From: Vibrio bivalvicida
GTDB taxonomy: Bacteria > Pseudomonadota > Gammaproteobacteria > Enterobacterales > Vibrionaceae
DNA: 64,000 nucleotides
NCBI RefSeq assembly: GCF_001399455.2
Contig: NZ_LLEI02000013.1
Location: forward strand, 1 to 64,000
Direction of reading: 5' to 3'
Below are positions 29,494 through 40,199 of this stretch, one piece after another. Each line of letters begins with the position of its first letter. The first letter of the stretch is position 1. The translations under genes were made by a program, and so were the position numbers. The notes under the pieces are model-generated. The model did not search any database and was not told the origin of the DNA. It was given only the letters and a program-made list of their open reading frames with translations.

Positions 29494-30978
29494 ATGTTGT
29501 GGTTTCTAACCTGTGTTGCAGCCCTAATCGGCGGATACTTTATTTATGGGGCTTTTGTAGAAAAAGTCTTTGGCATTAACGAAAAACGTCAAACTCCTGC
29601 GCATACCAAAACCGATGGTGTCGACTACGTGCCAATGTCTACCAAGAAAGTTTACCTCGTTCAGCTACTTAACATTGCTGGCGTTGGTCCAATCTTCGGC
29701 CCTATCATGGGTGCCCTATACGGTCCTGCGGCTATGCTGTGGATTGTTATCGGTTGTATTTTCGCTGGTGCAGTACACGATTACTTCTCAGGTATGCTGT
29801 CTGTTCGTAACGGCGGTGCCTCTGTTCCTACCATTACTGGCCGCTACCTAGGCAATGGCGCAAAACACTTTATGAATATCTTTGCCATTGTTCTATTGCT
29901 ATTGGTTGGTGTGGTATTCGTATCAGCGCCTGCAGGCATGATTACTAACCTAATCAATGATCAAACTAGCCTATCGGTTAGCATGACGACTATGGTCATC
30001 GCGATTTTCGCTTACTACATCATCGCAACGATTGTTCCTGTTGATAAAATCATTGGCCGCTTCTACCCACTGTTCGGCGCGCTACTGATCTTCATGTCTG
30101 TTGGCTTGATGACTGCGGTTGCCTTTTCAAGCGAACATACAGTAATGGGTGATTTCCAAGTGAGCGACATGTTCACTAACCTAAACCCTAACGATATGCC
30201 GCTATGGCCAGCGCTATTTATTACCATCGCCTGTGGTGCAATCTCTGGCTTCCACGCAACACAATCGCCATTGATGGCTCGCTGTATGGAAAATGAGAAG
30301 AACGGCCGCTTTGTATTCTATGGAGCAATGATTGGTGAAGGTGTTATCGCGCTAATCTGGTGTGCTATTGCGCTGTCTTTCTTTGGTAACCTAGATGCAC
30401 TGTCTGAGGCAGTAAGCAATGGTGGCCCAGGCAATGTTGTTTACAGCGCATCATTTGGCCTACTTGGTGTGTTTGGTGGTGTAATTGCTTTCCTAGGTGT
30501 AGTGATTCTACCAATTACCTCTGGTGATACGGCTTTCCGCTCTAGTCGCCTGATCCTAGCTGAATACTTTAACGTTGACCAAAAAGCACTGCGTAATCGC
30601 TTAATGATGGCCGTCCCACTGTTCATTATTGGTGGTGTATTAACTCAAGTAGATTTTGGCATCATCTGGCGTTACTTCGGTTTTGCTAACCAATCAACCG
30701 CAGTCATGATGCTATGGACAGCTTCAGCTTACCTACTTCGTCACAACAAACTGCACTGGATTACGACCGTACCGGCTATCTTCATGACAACTGTGTGTGC
30801 AACCTTCATTTTGAACAACAGCACGCTAGGCTTTGGTCTGCCAATCCAAGTTTCAACCATCTCAGGTATCTTGTTTGCTCTAGCCGTTGCCGGTTACGTG
30901 ATTAAAACGTCGAAAGGCAAAGGTGAAACAGAGCTAGCAGACGAAGAGAAACCAAAAGCAGTCACTGAAACTGCCTAA
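29494..30978 (+). CDS. CstA/BtsT-family (peptide or pyruvate) transporter
   Basis: This 494-residue polytopic inner-membrane protein of the CstA family (TC 2.A.114) has about 13-15 hydrophobic helices. The family signature is clear: LLNIAGVGPIFGPIMGALYGPAAMLWIVIGCIFAGAVHDYFSGMLSVR near 55-100, and GAISGFHATQSPLMARC. E. coli relatives CstA (peptides) and BtsT (pyruvate/H+) are about 700 residues, so this is the shorter subfamily. The upstream BtsR-type repeats and the nearby btsSR genes argue that this is the BtsSR-controlled transporter, and pyruvate is a reasonable substrate guess. Substrate cannot be read from the sequence. Confidence 0.88.
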   Translation: MLWFLTCVAALIGGYFIYGAFVEKVFGINEKRQTPAHTKTDGVDYVPMSTKKVYLVQLLNIAGVGPIFGPIMGALYGPAAMLWIVIGCIFAGAVHDYFSGMLSVRNGGASVPTITGRYLGNGAKHFMNIFAIVLLLLVGVVFVSAPAGMITNLINDQTSLSVSMTTMVIAIFAYYIIATIVPVDKIIGRFYPLFGALLIFMSVGLMTAVAFSSEHTVMGDFQVSDMFTNLNPNDMPLWPALFITIACGAISGFHATQSPLMARCMENEKNGRFVFYGAMIGEGVIALIWCAIALSFFGNLDALSEAVSNGGPGNVVYSASFGLLGVFGGVIAFLGVVILPITSGDTAFRSSRLILAEYFNVDQKALRNRLMMAVPLFIIGGVLTQVDFGIIWRYFGFANQSTAVMMLWTASAYLLRHNKLHWITTVPAIFMTTVCATFILNNSTLGFGLPIQVSTISGILFALAVAGYVIKTSKGKGETELADEEKPKAVTETA

Positions 30979-31000
30979 ACCAACAATATCTTTGCTGCGA

Positions 31001-31023
31001 AAAAGGCTCCTTCGGGAGCCTTT
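31001..31023. terminator. Bidirectional terminator after the CstA-family gene
   Basis: The hairpin AAAGGCTCC / GGGAGCCTTT with a TTC loop is followed by TTTGTT rightward. Leftward it gives T5, so it can also end the M16 protease transcript. Confidence 0.85.
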
Positions 31024-31080
31024 GTTCTATATACAGAAATACCAAATGCAGAAAGGCCAAGTTTCACCTTAGCACACAGT

Positions 31081-33846
31081 TTAATTTTTTGGAGATAAGG
31101 TCGCTGTAATTTTTTGACTGTTGGCACCAAATGTCCAATCCGCTCGCTGCTGAATATCATTCAAAGTAATGCTATTCGCAGTACCTTCAATATCGAGTAG
31201 CGCATCAATACCATAGCCATGGATTAGGTAACGGCTATAAAACCAAGCGCGCAGAATCGGATCATCATTAATTGGCTCAACGGCGACGGCAAGTTGCTTA
31301 GCCGCGGTAGACACCTCTTCTTCAGTAATAGACTTAGCTAATCCATCAAACATGGTATCTAAAGCTTGCTGTACCTCTTTGACATCTTCGCTTGCCACTT
31401 TTGCCGTTACAAACCAATCAGAGACTTGCTCTCCATCTTGAGTCACAGGGTAAATCTCTGGAGAGTAATCTAAGCCACGTTTTTCTCTGACCTCTTCAAG
31501 AAGGCGTGCACTTGCGATGCGTTTTAACGCATCCTCAGCAAAAACATCCTTGGCTGTTTTCGCTCTTTGTTGCGTGTTAATTAGGCGAGTTAACAGCATA
31601 GTCCCTTTTTCAATGCCTTCATTAACTTCAATCAAAGACGCTAACTCTGTGTTGTAACCATTGTCAAAGTTCAACGGAGAAGGCTTATCTTTTCGCAGCG
31701 AAATCGAAGCTATGTACTTGCGTAGCATAGGAGCAATTTGCGTAGGCTCAAGATCGGCAATAATGACCAACTTATTATCGCGGTTGTAGCGGAACAAGCG
31801 CTGATGAACTTCTAGTACTTGCTCGCTAGTGACTCCAGCAATATCTGGATTTAATACGTAACGGTGTCGGCTATCTGGTTGATAAGTGCCAGCATTAATC
31901 GCTTTATACCATTTCCCTTCAGGAGAGTTGTAATAAGCGCTATTGTTCTCATAAAACTCTTGCTTCACGGCTTCGAGTTGACGCGGCTCAACCTTCACTT
32001 CTGTTGAAATGTTAAAGATAGTATTCAGAGCTAACGGTAACTCTTTCGCCGCTGTGTTTATCTCTAACCCATGGAACGTCAGACCAATAAATGGAAAAAC
32101 CGCGATATCTTTCTTACGCAAGTAGCTGTCCAATTGTGCGCCGCTAAACTCACCTATCCCACTCCGGGTGGCAGACTGAGGTAGTAAGTCACTTGCTGCG
32201 TACAACTCAGGTGTAAGGGCAGCTTTACCGCCTTGGCTCGCATAAACAAGATGCGCTCTCTTACCTGCTTTCGGATCACGCTGGTACCATACTTCAACAC
32301 CGTTACTCAACTGCCATACGGTGAAGTCACGTTCTCGATCCAATTGCGACACTATCTCGCCCTGTGTCGCTGGCTGTTTAAGTTCAGAGGTCACTTGCTG
32401 CAGCGCCAATGGCTTAAATCCGGCTTGAGCATACAACTCAGGGAGTTTATCGAACGGCTGCTCTAACTCACTTAAAGATTCATCTGCACTATAGCCCTGA
32501 AGCCAAGCGAGATCAGACGAAAGCAGGTCATCTATGTTTTCATTGACTCGCTTTAAATCAACATGAGTAACAAACTCTGTCAAGGCTTTACGATTTGTCT
32601 CTCTACTTTGCACTGGCATTGCTTGTTCAATAGCGAATACCTTGTCATCCACAATTTGCAATGGCTTACGCTTATCCCACTCGCTGTCAAAGTTAGACAG
32701 ACTATTGCTATAGCCAGTCATAATACTCTCTAGCTCACTTTGGCTAACCCCATAGTCTCTTAAAGAGCGTAAAGTCTCTAAAAACAGTTGCTGACTCGCC
32801 TCTCTGTTATCAGCAGAAAAAGCGATACTCGCTGCTGAATATCGATTGTATTCTATCCATTGGGTGTAACTGCCAGAATATTGCACCGCCTGAGCTGCAT
32901 TGTTGAACGCGGCGTGAAGTCGTTGAGAGATTAACTGCTGAGCAACATCATCTAACCAGTATTGATACTGCTGCTTAAAGGTGGTGATGGAGATAGGACC
33001 TCTATCAACCAGGAAATGTAAGCTTGGTGACTCCATATCTCCCACTAACAAAGTGTACGACTCATCGTTAATACGGTAATCACGTTGCTTGTTAACCGCT
33101 GACTTGCCGTCACTTTGCCAAGTTGAAAATTGCTGTGAAATAAGCTTTGAAAGATCCTCACTGTTAATGTTGCCAGAGATTATCAACTCAGCATTTTGCG
33201 GTTGGTACCATGTTTGGTAGTAGTTTTTCAGCCCTTCAACCGACACCTGTTTCACTGACTCTTGAGTCCCTAAAGGATCTTTACCTTCTATAAGCGTACC
33301 TTTTATTGCTTCTAGATAAGCTTTAGTAAACAAAGGCTCATTCTCTGGTCGAGTAGCGCGGAACTCACCAAGAATAACGCCTTTCTCGCGCTCAACCTGC
33401 TCAGGTTCAAACTTAATACCGTCTGCAACATCTCTCATCCAAGTCAAGGCTAGTGTGAGGTGTTCTTGACTGGATAGATCCATTTTATACGTTGTCAGTT
33501 GGTATCCAGTGAACGCGTTAATATCAGCACCAAAGCTGCCGCCTGTTTTCTCGAACAGCTTAATTACATCGTTACCTGTAAAGTTACGACTGCCATTAAA
33601 CGCCATATGCTCGACGAAGTGGGCATAACCTTGCTGAGTATCAGCCTCTTGAATCGAGCCTGCGTGAATCATGAGGCGAATAGAAACCTCTTTATCCTCT
33701 GTTGGATAGAGATGGTAGCGCAACCCATTATCGAGTTGATACTGGCTCCAATTAGCATCTTCTGGGATGGGCTTATCGAGTTCACTGTTGCAACCGACGA
33801 TAAGTAAAACGATAAAAAAAGTAAGCCACTTTTTAATAACTTGCAT
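31081..33846 (-). CDS. M16 family zinc metallopeptidase lipoprotein (pitrilysin/insulinase type)
   Basis: This 921-residue protein has a lipoprotein signal ending IVGC (Cys19). The N-terminal M16 catalytic domain has the inverted zinc motif HFVEH at 76-80, in a normal context (GYAHFVEHMAFNGSRNF), with the downstream Glu region EREKGVILGE. A second pair of M16C domains fills about 180-390 and 650-880. Length and domain layout match the two-half periplasmic pitrilysin-like proteases (PqqL type). The substrate is unknown. It is monocistronic, between two terminators. Confidence 0.9.
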   Translation of the reverse strand: MQVIKKWLTFFIVLLIVGCNSELDKPIPEDANWSQYQLDNGLRYHLYPTEDKEVSIRLMIHAGSIQEADTQQGYAHFVEHMAFNGSRNFTGNDVIKLFEKTGGSFGADINAFTGYQLTTYKMDLSSQEHLTLALTWMRDVADGIKFEPEQVEREKGVILGEFRATRPENEPLFTKAYLEAIKGTLIEGKDPLGTQESVKQVSVEGLKNYYQTWYQPQNAELIISGNINSEDLSKLISQQFSTWQSDGKSAVNKQRDYRINDESYTLLVGDMESPSLHFLVDRGPISITTFKQQYQYWLDDVAQQLISQRLHAAFNNAAQAVQYSGSYTQWIEYNRYSAASIAFSADNREASQQLFLETLRSLRDYGVSQSELESIMTGYSNSLSNFDSEWDKRKPLQIVDDKVFAIEQAMPVQSRETNRKALTEFVTHVDLKRVNENIDDLLSSDLAWLQGYSADESLSELEQPFDKLPELYAQAGFKPLALQQVTSELKQPATQGEIVSQLDRERDFTVWQLSNGVEVWYQRDPKAGKRAHLVYASQGGKAALTPELYAASDLLPQSATRSGIGEFSGAQLDSYLRKKDIAVFPFIGLTFHGLEINTAAKELPLALNTIFNISTEVKVEPRQLEAVKQEFYENNSAYYNSPEGKWYKAINAGTYQPDSRHRYVLNPDIAGVTSEQVLEVHQRLFRYNRDNKLVIIADLEPTQIAPMLRKYIASISLRKDKPSPLNFDNGYNTELASLIEVNEGIEKGTMLLTRLINTQQRAKTAKDVFAEDALKRIASARLLEEVREKRGLDYSPEIYPVTQDGEQVSDWFVTAKVASEDVKEVQQALDTMFDGLAKSITEEEVSTAAKQLAVAVEPINDDPILRAWFYSRYLIHGYGIDALLDIEGTANSITLNDIQQRADWTFGANSQKITATLSPKN

Positions 33847-33999
33847 GAACAGCTCCTAGTCCAATTACTAACCGCACTATATCGTTCAGCGTGGCTCAAG
33901 TGTAATACACCAGATGCAATGGCAAGAAAATACGACTCACAACAGATAATCTTGAAAGTTATATGGTTATTAACAAGCTAGATGTTTAGCAGCAGGTAC

Positions 34000-34035
34000 A
34001 AAAAAGCCCCTAACTTAAGAGTAAGTTAGGGGCTA
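34000..34035 (-). terminator. ispH terminator
   Basis: The minus strand reads GCCCCTAACTTAC / GTTAGGGGC with a stem of about 11 bp followed by T6, 12 bp after the ispH stop. Confidence 0.9.
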
Positions 34036-34047
34036 GATTCAACTAAT

Positions 34048-35013
34048 TTAGTCTACTTGTTTAATTTGCAGCTCTTTAGGCACTTCAAAGAACATGCTTT
34101 CTTCACGGCCTTGAATCTCTTCGACAGAGCGAGTACCTACCAGATCTTTAATACGATCTAGTATCTTGTTAACTAGCTCTTCTGGCGCAGAAGCCCCGGC
34201 GGTTACGCCGATTCTTACTTTCCCTTCAAACCACTCCGGCTCGATGTCTTCAGGGCAATCGGTCAGGTAACCAGGTGTGCCTAGTTTCTCTGCAAGCTCT
34301 TTAAGACGAGTAGAGTTGGATGAGTTTTTAGAACCCACCACTATCACTACATCCACATCTGTCGCCATTTCACGAACCGCATCTTGACGGTTTTGCGTTG
34401 CGTAGCAGATGTCATCTTTACGAGGGCCTTGAATATCAGGGAATACGCGTCGCAGCTCTTCAATCACATCCGCGGTTTCATCCACAGACAACGTTGTTTG
34501 GCTAACATAGTGTAAGTGACTTGGATCTTTCACTTTATCTTTTAAGCTAACTACGTCTGCCGGAGTTTCAACTAAGTACATGCCGCCTTGCTCGCTTGCA
34601 TACTGCCCCATAGTCCCTTCAACTTCAGGGTGGCCTACGTGTCCTATCAACACGACTTCCATGTGTTTGCGGCTTGCACGCGCCACTTCCATATGAACTT
34701 TAGTCACCAATGGGCAAGTTGCGTCAAATACGGTTAAATCACGCTCTTTTGCTTCTTTGCGTACCGCTTGAGAAACACCATGAGCCGAGAAGATTACAAT
34801 GTTGTCATCAGGTACTTCATGTAACTCTTCAACAAAGATAGCACCACGTTGTTTTAGCCCTTCCACCACAAATCGGTTGTGTACAACTTCGTGGCGTACA
34901 TAGATAGGTGGTTGGTACATTTCGAGTGCTCGCTCAACAATGCTGATCGCGCGATCAACACCGGCACAAAAGCCACGTGGGTTAGCTAACTTAATTTTCA
35001 TTTCATTGCTCAT
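34048..35013 (-). CDS. ispH: 4-hydroxy-3-methylbut-2-enyl diphosphate reductase IspH (LytB)
   Basis: IspH is the last enzyme of the MEP isoprenoid pathway, converting HMBPP to IPP and DMAPP with a [4Fe-4S] cluster. It has 321 residues. The three cluster cysteines are in [22 protein letters not shown] and [11 protein letters not shown]. The conserved [10 protein letters not shown] and [10 protein letters not shown] segments are also present. The ATG four codons downstream ([10 protein letters not shown]) is the more usual family start and is also possible. It lies 26 bp downstream of fkpB, an operon order shared with E. coli. Confidence 0.96.
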   Translation of the reverse strand: MSNEMKIKLANPRGFCAGVDRAISIVERALEMYQPPIYVRHEVVHNRFVVEGLKQRGAIFVEELHEVPDDNIVIFSAHGVSQAVRKEAKERDLTVFDATCPLVTKVHMEVARASRKHMEVVLIGHVGHPEVEGTMGQYASEQGGMYLVETPADVVSLKDKVKDPSHLHYVSQTTLSVDETADVIEELRRVFPDIQGPRKDDICYATQNRQDAVREMATDVDVVIVVGSKNSSNSTRLKELAEKLGTPGYLTDCPEDIEPEWFEGKVRIGVTAGASAPEELVNKILDRIKDLVGTRSVEEIQGREESMFFEVPKELQIKQVD

Positions 35014-35039
35014 GATGATTATATTTTCGCTTTGGCTCG

Positions 35040-35471
35040 CTATTCTACTGACAAAATTTCAACTTCAAAAGTCACATCTTGTCCTGCTAGAGGGTGGTTA
35101 AAGTCAACGGTCACTGAGTCCCCAGCAATTTCTTTAATGATTCCAGGAATTTCCATTCCATCTGGGCCTGAAAACGCCATAATCGTCCCGACTTCAACTT
35201 CTGCATCACCGACAAACTTAGTTCTGTCCATATGGTGGATATTGTCTGGGTTAGGCATACCAAACGCATCTTGCGCTTTAAGCTCAATTGCCTTTTTTTC
35301 GCCAGTAGTTAGCCCGAGAAGACACTGTTCAAAGTTCTCACTCAAGCTGCCATCACCAATCACTAGCTTGGCTGGTTTTCCCATATTGTGGGTACTGTCG
35401 GCAACAGAGCCATCTTTCATTTTAATGGTAAAGTGCAGAGTTACTGCTGAATCTTGGGCAATTGTAGTCAC
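35040..35471 (-). CDS. fkpB: FKBP-type peptidyl-prolyl isomerase FkpB (SlpA)
   Basis: This is a 143-residue SlyD-like FKBP. The FKBP part includes [20 protein letters not shown] and a C-terminal strand VTFEVEIL; an inserted IF/chaperone domain covers about 70-125. The metal-binding His-rich tail of SlyD is missing, which fits SlpA/FkpB. It is followed by ispH as in E. coli. Between lspA and this gene lie a terminator and an ERIC-like repeat, so fkpB-ispH probably needs its own promoter. Confidence 0.94.
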   Translation of the reverse strand: MTTIAQDSAVTLHFTIKMKDGSVADSTHNMGKPAKLVIGDGSLSENFEQCLLGLTTGEKKAIELKAQDAFGMPNPDNIHHMDRTKFVGDAEVEVGTIMAFSGPDGMEIPGIIKEIAGDSVTVDFNHPLAGQDVTFEVEILSVE

Positions 35472-35508
35472 GTTATTGCTTCCTTGAGGTCGTTATTTTT
35501 ATAGGTGC

Positions 35509-35649
35509 ATACCCTAAATAGTTGGAGTTGCAGCTAGGCGACAAGATGATTCAACCCTATGAGCATAGTGCGCTATGTTATTTGGGCGGCCGGCGAACCG
35601 GGGAATTATCGCAGTCAGCAACGCTGCAGCTTTTAAATATGACGGGTAT
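35509..35649. repeat. ERIC-like intergenic repeat
   Basis: The ends match the ERIC family: left TACCC..AAATAGTTGGAGTTGCAG (compare the ERIC end TACCCAAAATAATTCGAGTTGCAG) and right CTGCAGC....AAATATGACGGGTAT (compare TATGACGGGTAT). The arms GGAGTTGCAGC and GCTGCAGC give an imperfect palindrome of about 141 bp. It stands between lspA and fkpB. Centre sequences differ from the enterobacterial ERIC core. ERIC is already known in Vibrio genomes; the identification is from memory of the consensus. Confidence 0.75.
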
Positions 35650-35652
35650 ACT

Positions 35653-35684
35653 AAAAAGCGCCATCGGAATCAACCGACAGCGCC
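35653..35684 (-). terminator. lspA terminator
   Basis: The minus strand forms GGCGCTGTCGG / CCGATGGCGCT with two G-U pairs and a TTGATT loop, followed by T5. It lies 25 bp after lspA, between lspA and the ERIC-like repeat. Confidence 0.7.
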
Positions 35685-35708
35685 TAGGGTTATTCGATAT
35701 ATCACGAA

Positions 35709-36212
35709 TTAGGCTTTGGCATCTTCTTTCTTGCGGAAACCATCAAGAATGATCATCGCAGCACCAACACAAATGGTGGTATCAGCTAAGTTGAATGCTG
35801 GCCAATGATAGTTGCCCCAGAAGAAATCGAGGTAATCGACTACAAAGCCATGAACGACACGGTCAAACACATTACCCACCGCACCACCGATAATCATCGC
35901 ATAAGCAATGTTGTTCCACTTTTCCTTTGCGGTGAGCTTACTCATCCAGTAAGTCAGCATAGCTGTTACTACAAAGGCGATACCGGTAAACAGCCAACGC
36001 TGCCAACCTGCTTGGTCGCTCAAGAAACTAAATGCGGCGCCATAGTTGTGAACATACAATAAGTTAAAGAAAGGCAATACTTCAATGCGGTTTGCCCAAC
36101 CATACCCCATGTTATCCATAACAAACAGCTTGATGCCAATATCAGCAAAGAAGATCACAATCGCCAGCCACAGCCAACGTACACCTGATTGTTTTAATGG
36201 AATATTTGACAT
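35709..36212 (-). CDS. lspA: Lipoprotein signal peptidase LspA (signal peptidase II)
   Basis: LspA cuts the signal peptide of diacylated prolipoproteins in the inner membrane after Lgt has acted; lgt is 11 kb away in this window. It has 167 residues and four TM helices. The catalytic Asp pair is in [22 protein letters not shown] and FNLADTTIC. It follows ileS with a 66-bp gap on the same strand, matching the conserved ribF-ileS-lspA order. Confidence 0.97.
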   Translation of the reverse strand: MSNIPLKQSGVRWLWLAIVIFFADIGIKLFVMDNMGYGWANRIEVLPFFNLLYVHNYGAAFSFLSDQAGWQRWLFTGIAFVVTAMLTYWMSKLTAKEKWNNIAYAMIIGGAVGNVFDRVVHGFVVDYLDFFWGNYHWPAFNLADTTICVGAAMIILDGFRKKEDAKA

Positions 36213-36278
36213 TTTGGATCCTAAAAATAACCCCAGTAGATACTGGGGCTATGAATTTTCAATAAAGTTCCGCTAATC

Positions 36279-39107
36279 TTAAGCGAATTTACGTACTTCG
36301 CCTTCACCATCAACGTTAGACACACAACGACCACAGATCTTCTCGTGACCTTCGATGGTGCCAACATCTGGAGTGTGGTGCCAGCAGCGATCACACTTCT
36401 CGTTTTCAGTTGCTTTCACTTCAACAAATAAGCCTTCGACATCTGTTGCTTGCGCAGCATCTGACTTCTCACTTAGGGGCTTAACAACCGCCGCTGAAGT
36501 CAGTAGCGCAAAGCGTAGCTCATCTTCAAGCTTGCTTAGTTTCGCCGCTAGTACATCATCAGCGTAAAGTGTAACTTCAGCTTGCAGAGAACCACCAATT
36601 GCCTTCTCTTTACGAGCGTCTTCTAGCAGTTTGTTCACACCGCCACGAACCGCTTGGATTTCAGCCCAAAATTCGTTGCTACGCTCTTCGCCTTCAGCTA
36701 GACCGAACAGACCTTCGTACCACTCGCCTGTGAAAACAAACTTATCACGTTCGCCTGGCATTTCGTTCCAGATCTCGTCTGCAGTGAACGACATGATTGG
36801 CGCCATCCAACGAACAAGCGCTTCTACAATGTAGTAAAGTGCAGTCTGACAGCTACGTTGAGCGTGACCACCAAGTTTCGCTGTGTACTGACGGTCTTTA
36901 ATTACGTCTAGGTAGAATGAACCCATTTCGATAGAACAGAACTGCATTAAGCGCTGTGTTACGGCGTGAGTATTGTACTCACCGTAAGCTTTAACGATCT
37001 CTTCTTGTGCAGCTAGTGCACGACCTACAGCCCAACGGTCTAGAGCAACCATTTCTTCAGCAGGAACAAGATCCGTTGCTGGGTTAAAGCCGCTTAGGTT
37101 AGCAAGGAAGAAACGCGCTGTGTTACGGATACGACGGTATGCATCTGCAGAGCGTTTTAGGATTTCATCAGAAACCGCAACTTCACCCGTGTAGTCAGTT
37201 GAAGCAACCCATAGACGCAGGATATCTGCACCTAGCTTGTTAGTCACATCTTTTGGCGCAACAACGTTACCGATAGATTTCGACATCTTACGGCCTTGGC
37301 CGTCAACTACGAAACCGTGAGTAAGTACTTGCTTGTATGGTGCTTCGTCTTTCATCGCGATAGATGAAATTAGTGAAGACTGGAACCAACCGCGGTGTTG
37401 ATCAGAGCCTTCTAGATATAGGTCTGCCGACGCGCCGTTGTACTCTTCACGAGCATCAACAACTGAGTAGTGAGTCACACCGGAGTCGAACCATACGTCT
37501 AGCGTATCGAGTACTTTCTCGTACTTATCCGCTTCTTCAGCTAGTAGGTCAGAGATTTCTAGATCCCACCAAGCTTGAATGCCTTTCTCTTCAACTAGCT
37601 GAGCGACTTTCTCGACTAGTTCGATCGTGTTTGGATGAAGCTCTGCTGTTTCTTTATGAACGAATAGAGCGATTGGCACACCCCAAGTACGTTGACGAGA
37701 GATACACCACTCTGGGCGACCCTCGATCATACCTTCGATACGGCTTTGTCCCCACTCTGGCATCCACTCAACACCTTTGATTGACTCTAGTGCTTTTGCA
37801 CGTAGGCCCGCTTGGTCCATAGATACGAACCATTGTGGTGTTGCACGGAAGATGATTGGCGTTTTATGTCTCCAACAATGCGGGTAGCTGTGTTCGTATG
37901 CGTGGTGATGTAAAAGCGCGCCTTTCTCTTTTAGCGTTTCAACAACTGCATCATTGGCTTTAAATACGTGCTGACCAGCAAATAGCTCAGTATCTGGCAG
38001 GTAAACGCCGTTTGAACCTACTGGGTTTGCCACTTCTAGGTTGTACTTGTTACCGACTGCAAAGTCTTCTTGACCGTGGCCAGGTGCGGTGTGAACGACA
38101 CCAGTACCAGAATCAGTTGTGACGTGATCGCCAAGGATCGCTGGAACAGTGAAGTCGTAGAATGGGTGATTAAACTGAGATAGCTCAAGATCGCTACCTT
38201 TTGCAAAACCAAGGTTATGGAAGTGCTCGATACCCGCACGGTCCATCACGTCTTTGGCTAGCTCAGAAGCAACGATGATACGCTCCTTCAACTCACCTTC
38301 TACTTGGATCAATACGTACTCTAGATCATCACGTAGACATACTGCACGGTTTGCTGGCAGTGTCCAAGGCGTAGTTGTCCAGATAACAATAGAGATGTCG
38401 CCTTCACCTTCATGGCCTTCGTTCAATGAGAACTTAGATAGAAGTGCCGCTTCATCTGCTGCTTTAAAGCGAACGTCGATAGATGGAGAAACTTTATCTT
38501 TGTACTCTACTTCTGCTTCAGCAAGCGCAGAGCCACAGTCTGTACACCAGTGAACAGGTTTGAAACCTTTTAGCAGGTGGCCGTTATCAGCAATCTTACC
38601 GAGAGCACGGATAATGTTTGCTTCAGTAGCAAAATCCATGGTGCGGTAAGGCTTATCCCACTCACCCATAATACCTAGGCGCTTGAAGCTCTCTTTTTGA
38701 CCTTCTACCTGACCTGCCGCGTACTTACGACACTCTTCACGGAAATCAGCCGCAGAGATTTTTTGGCCTGGCTTGCCTTTTTTCTTTTCTACCATTAGTT
38801 CAATTGGTAGACCGTGACAGTCCCAACCAGGAATGTACGGTGCATCAAAACCAGAAAGTGTTTTGGATTTAATAATAATGTCTTTAAGAATCTTGTTTAG
38901 TGCGTGACCAATGTGAATGTCACCATTCGCATATGGAGGGCCATCGTGTAGAACGAAAGATTTTTTGCCTTTCTTCGCTTTACGGATCTCACCGTAAAGG
39001 TCTTCTTTGTACCAACGCTTAAGCATTTCTGGCTCACGATTTGCCAGATTGCCACGCATCGGAAACCCTGTTTCAGGAAGGTTCAGGGTATCTTTATACT
39101 CACTCAT
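36279..39107 (-). CDS. ileS: Isoleucine--tRNA ligase
   Basis: This is a class I aminoacyl-tRNA synthetase of 942 residues. HIGH is at 65-68 in [10 protein letters not shown] and KMSKS in [12 protein letters not shown] near 605. A CP1 editing domain (about 190-390) includes the [12 protein letters not shown] segment. C-terminal zinc-binding cysteines appear as CDRCWHH...CGRC near 900-925. The gene lies 55 bp downstream of ribF. The catalytic and zinc motifs are intact. Confidence 0.98.
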   Translation of the reverse strand: MSEYKDTLNLPETGFPMRGNLANREPEMLKRWYKEDLYGEIRKAKKGKKSFVLHDGPPYANGDIHIGHALNKILKDIIIKSKTLSGFDAPYIPGWDCHGLPIELMVEKKKGKPGQKISAADFREECRKYAAGQVEGQKESFKRLGIMGEWDKPYRTMDFATEANIIRALGKIADNGHLLKGFKPVHWCTDCGSALAEAEVEYKDKVSPSIDVRFKAADEAALLSKFSLNEGHEGEGDISIVIWTTTPWTLPANRAVCLRDDLEYVLIQVEGELKERIIVASELAKDVMDRAGIEHFHNLGFAKGSDLELSQFNHPFYDFTVPAILGDHVTTDSGTGVVHTAPGHGQEDFAVGNKYNLEVANPVGSNGVYLPDTELFAGQHVFKANDAVVETLKEKGALLHHHAYEHSYPHCWRHKTPIIFRATPQWFVSMDQAGLRAKALESIKGVEWMPEWGQSRIEGMIEGRPEWCISRQRTWGVPIALFVHKETAELHPNTIELVEKVAQLVEEKGIQAWWDLEISDLLAEEADKYEKVLDTLDVWFDSGVTHYSVVDAREEYNGASADLYLEGSDQHRGWFQSSLISSIAMKDEAPYKQVLTHGFVVDGQGRKMSKSIGNVVAPKDVTNKLGADILRLWVASTDYTGEVAVSDEILKRSADAYRRIRNTARFFLANLSGFNPATDLVPAEEMVALDRWAVGRALAAQEEIVKAYGEYNTHAVTQRLMQFCSIEMGSFYLDVIKDRQYTAKLGGHAQRSCQTALYYIVEALVRWMAPIMSFTADEIWNEMPGERDKFVFTGEWYEGLFGLAEGEERSNEFWAEIQAVRGGVNKLLEDARKEKAIGGSLQAEVTLYADDVLAAKLSKLEDELRFALLTSAAVVKPLSEKSDAAQATDVEGLFVEVKATENEKCDRCWHHTPDVGTIEGHEKICGRCVSNVDGEGEVRKFA

Positions 39108-39162
39108 CGATTCTTAATTCCGTTGTGTTGGGTGACAGTTAGACATTATGCCAAGCAGCGAA

Positions 39163-40107
39163 CTAAACCGCTTGGGCTTTATACTGACGCAGCCACACCC
39201 TTGCTGCTTCAGCATCCAATTCAATTTGTTGTTTCAAAGCTTCGAACGACTCAAATTTATGTTCGTCGCGAATCTTATCTAAAAGTACGATTTCTAGCTG
39301 TTTGCCATATAAGTTGGCTTTAAAGTCGAATAAATGTACTTCGAGTTGTTGTCGTACGCCGTTAACTGTTGGCCTATTACCAATATTAGCGACACCGCCT
39401 ACAGGCTCTTCGCCCAAGCCTAAAGCCTGAACGGTATACACGCCAGAAACTGGCGACACGCAACGTTTTAGTGGGATATTAGCCGTAGGAAAGCCAATGG
39501 TTCTACCCAGCTTTCTCCCATGTGAAACTCGCCCACTAATACTGTAATCACGCCCTAACATTTCTGCTGCTTGCTCAAGCTGATCTTGCGCTAAGGCTTC
39601 TCTAATCGCAGTACTGCTTACACGCAATTGTTGTAAACAAAAGCTTTGAGTGCTGACCACTTCAAAATTGAACTTTTTGCCTGCTTCTTGCAGCATAGCA
39701 AAATTGCCTTTTCGGCCACGACCAAAGCAGAAATCATCACCTACGACGAGAAACTTAACACCCAAACGCTTCACCAACAAGTCACTAATAAACTCGTCAG
39801 CACATCGATTAGCGAATTGATGATTAAAGTTCACGCAAAGCAATCGTTCAATATTGAGCTTGCTCAATTGAACAAACTTGTCTCTAAGACGTGTTAAACG
39901 CGCTGGCGCTCTACCTTTAGCAAAAAGCTCCAATGGTTGAGGATCAAATGTCATTACTGTTGAAGGTAAACCCAGTTCTTTGGCTTGTTCAGACACTTGA
40001 CGTAACACTTCTTGATGCCCGAGATGAACACCGTCGAAGTTTCCGATCGTCAATACACACCCTTGATGGTGTGGTTTGATATTGTGAATACCTCGAATCA
40101 ATTCCAT
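39163..40107 (-). CDS. ribF: Bifunctional riboflavin kinase / FAD synthetase RibF
   Basis: RibF phosphorylates riboflavin to FMN and adenylates FMN to FAD. It has 314 residues. The N-terminal nucleotidyltransferase domain has TIGNFDGVHLGHQEVL near 21-36. The C-terminal flavokinase domain has GRTIGFPTANIPL near 205-217. It starts the ribF-ileS-lspA unit and lies 92 bp downstream of murJ on the same strand. Confidence 0.97.
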   Translation of the reverse strand: MELIRGIHNIKPHHQGCVLTIGNFDGVHLGHQEVLRQVSEQAKELGLPSTVMTFDPQPLELFAKGRAPARLTRLRDKFVQLSKLNIERLLCVNFNHQFANRCADEFISDLLVKRLGVKFLVVGDDFCFGRGRKGNFAMLQEAGKKFNFEVVSTQSFCLQQLRVSSTAIREALAQDQLEQAAEMLGRDYSISGRVSHGRKLGRTIGFPTANIPLKRCVSPVSGVYTVQALGLGEEPVGGVANIGNRPTVNGVRQQLEVHLFDFKANLYGKQLEIVLLDKIRDEHKFESFEALKQQIELDAEAARVWLRQYKAQAV

Positions 40108-40199
40108 TGGAGACTACTAAAACTTGTTAATTTGGCAAAAAATTCTCAATAAAAAGAATTAACGTTGCGTGAAACTGACGGATTATATACTAATCATGT

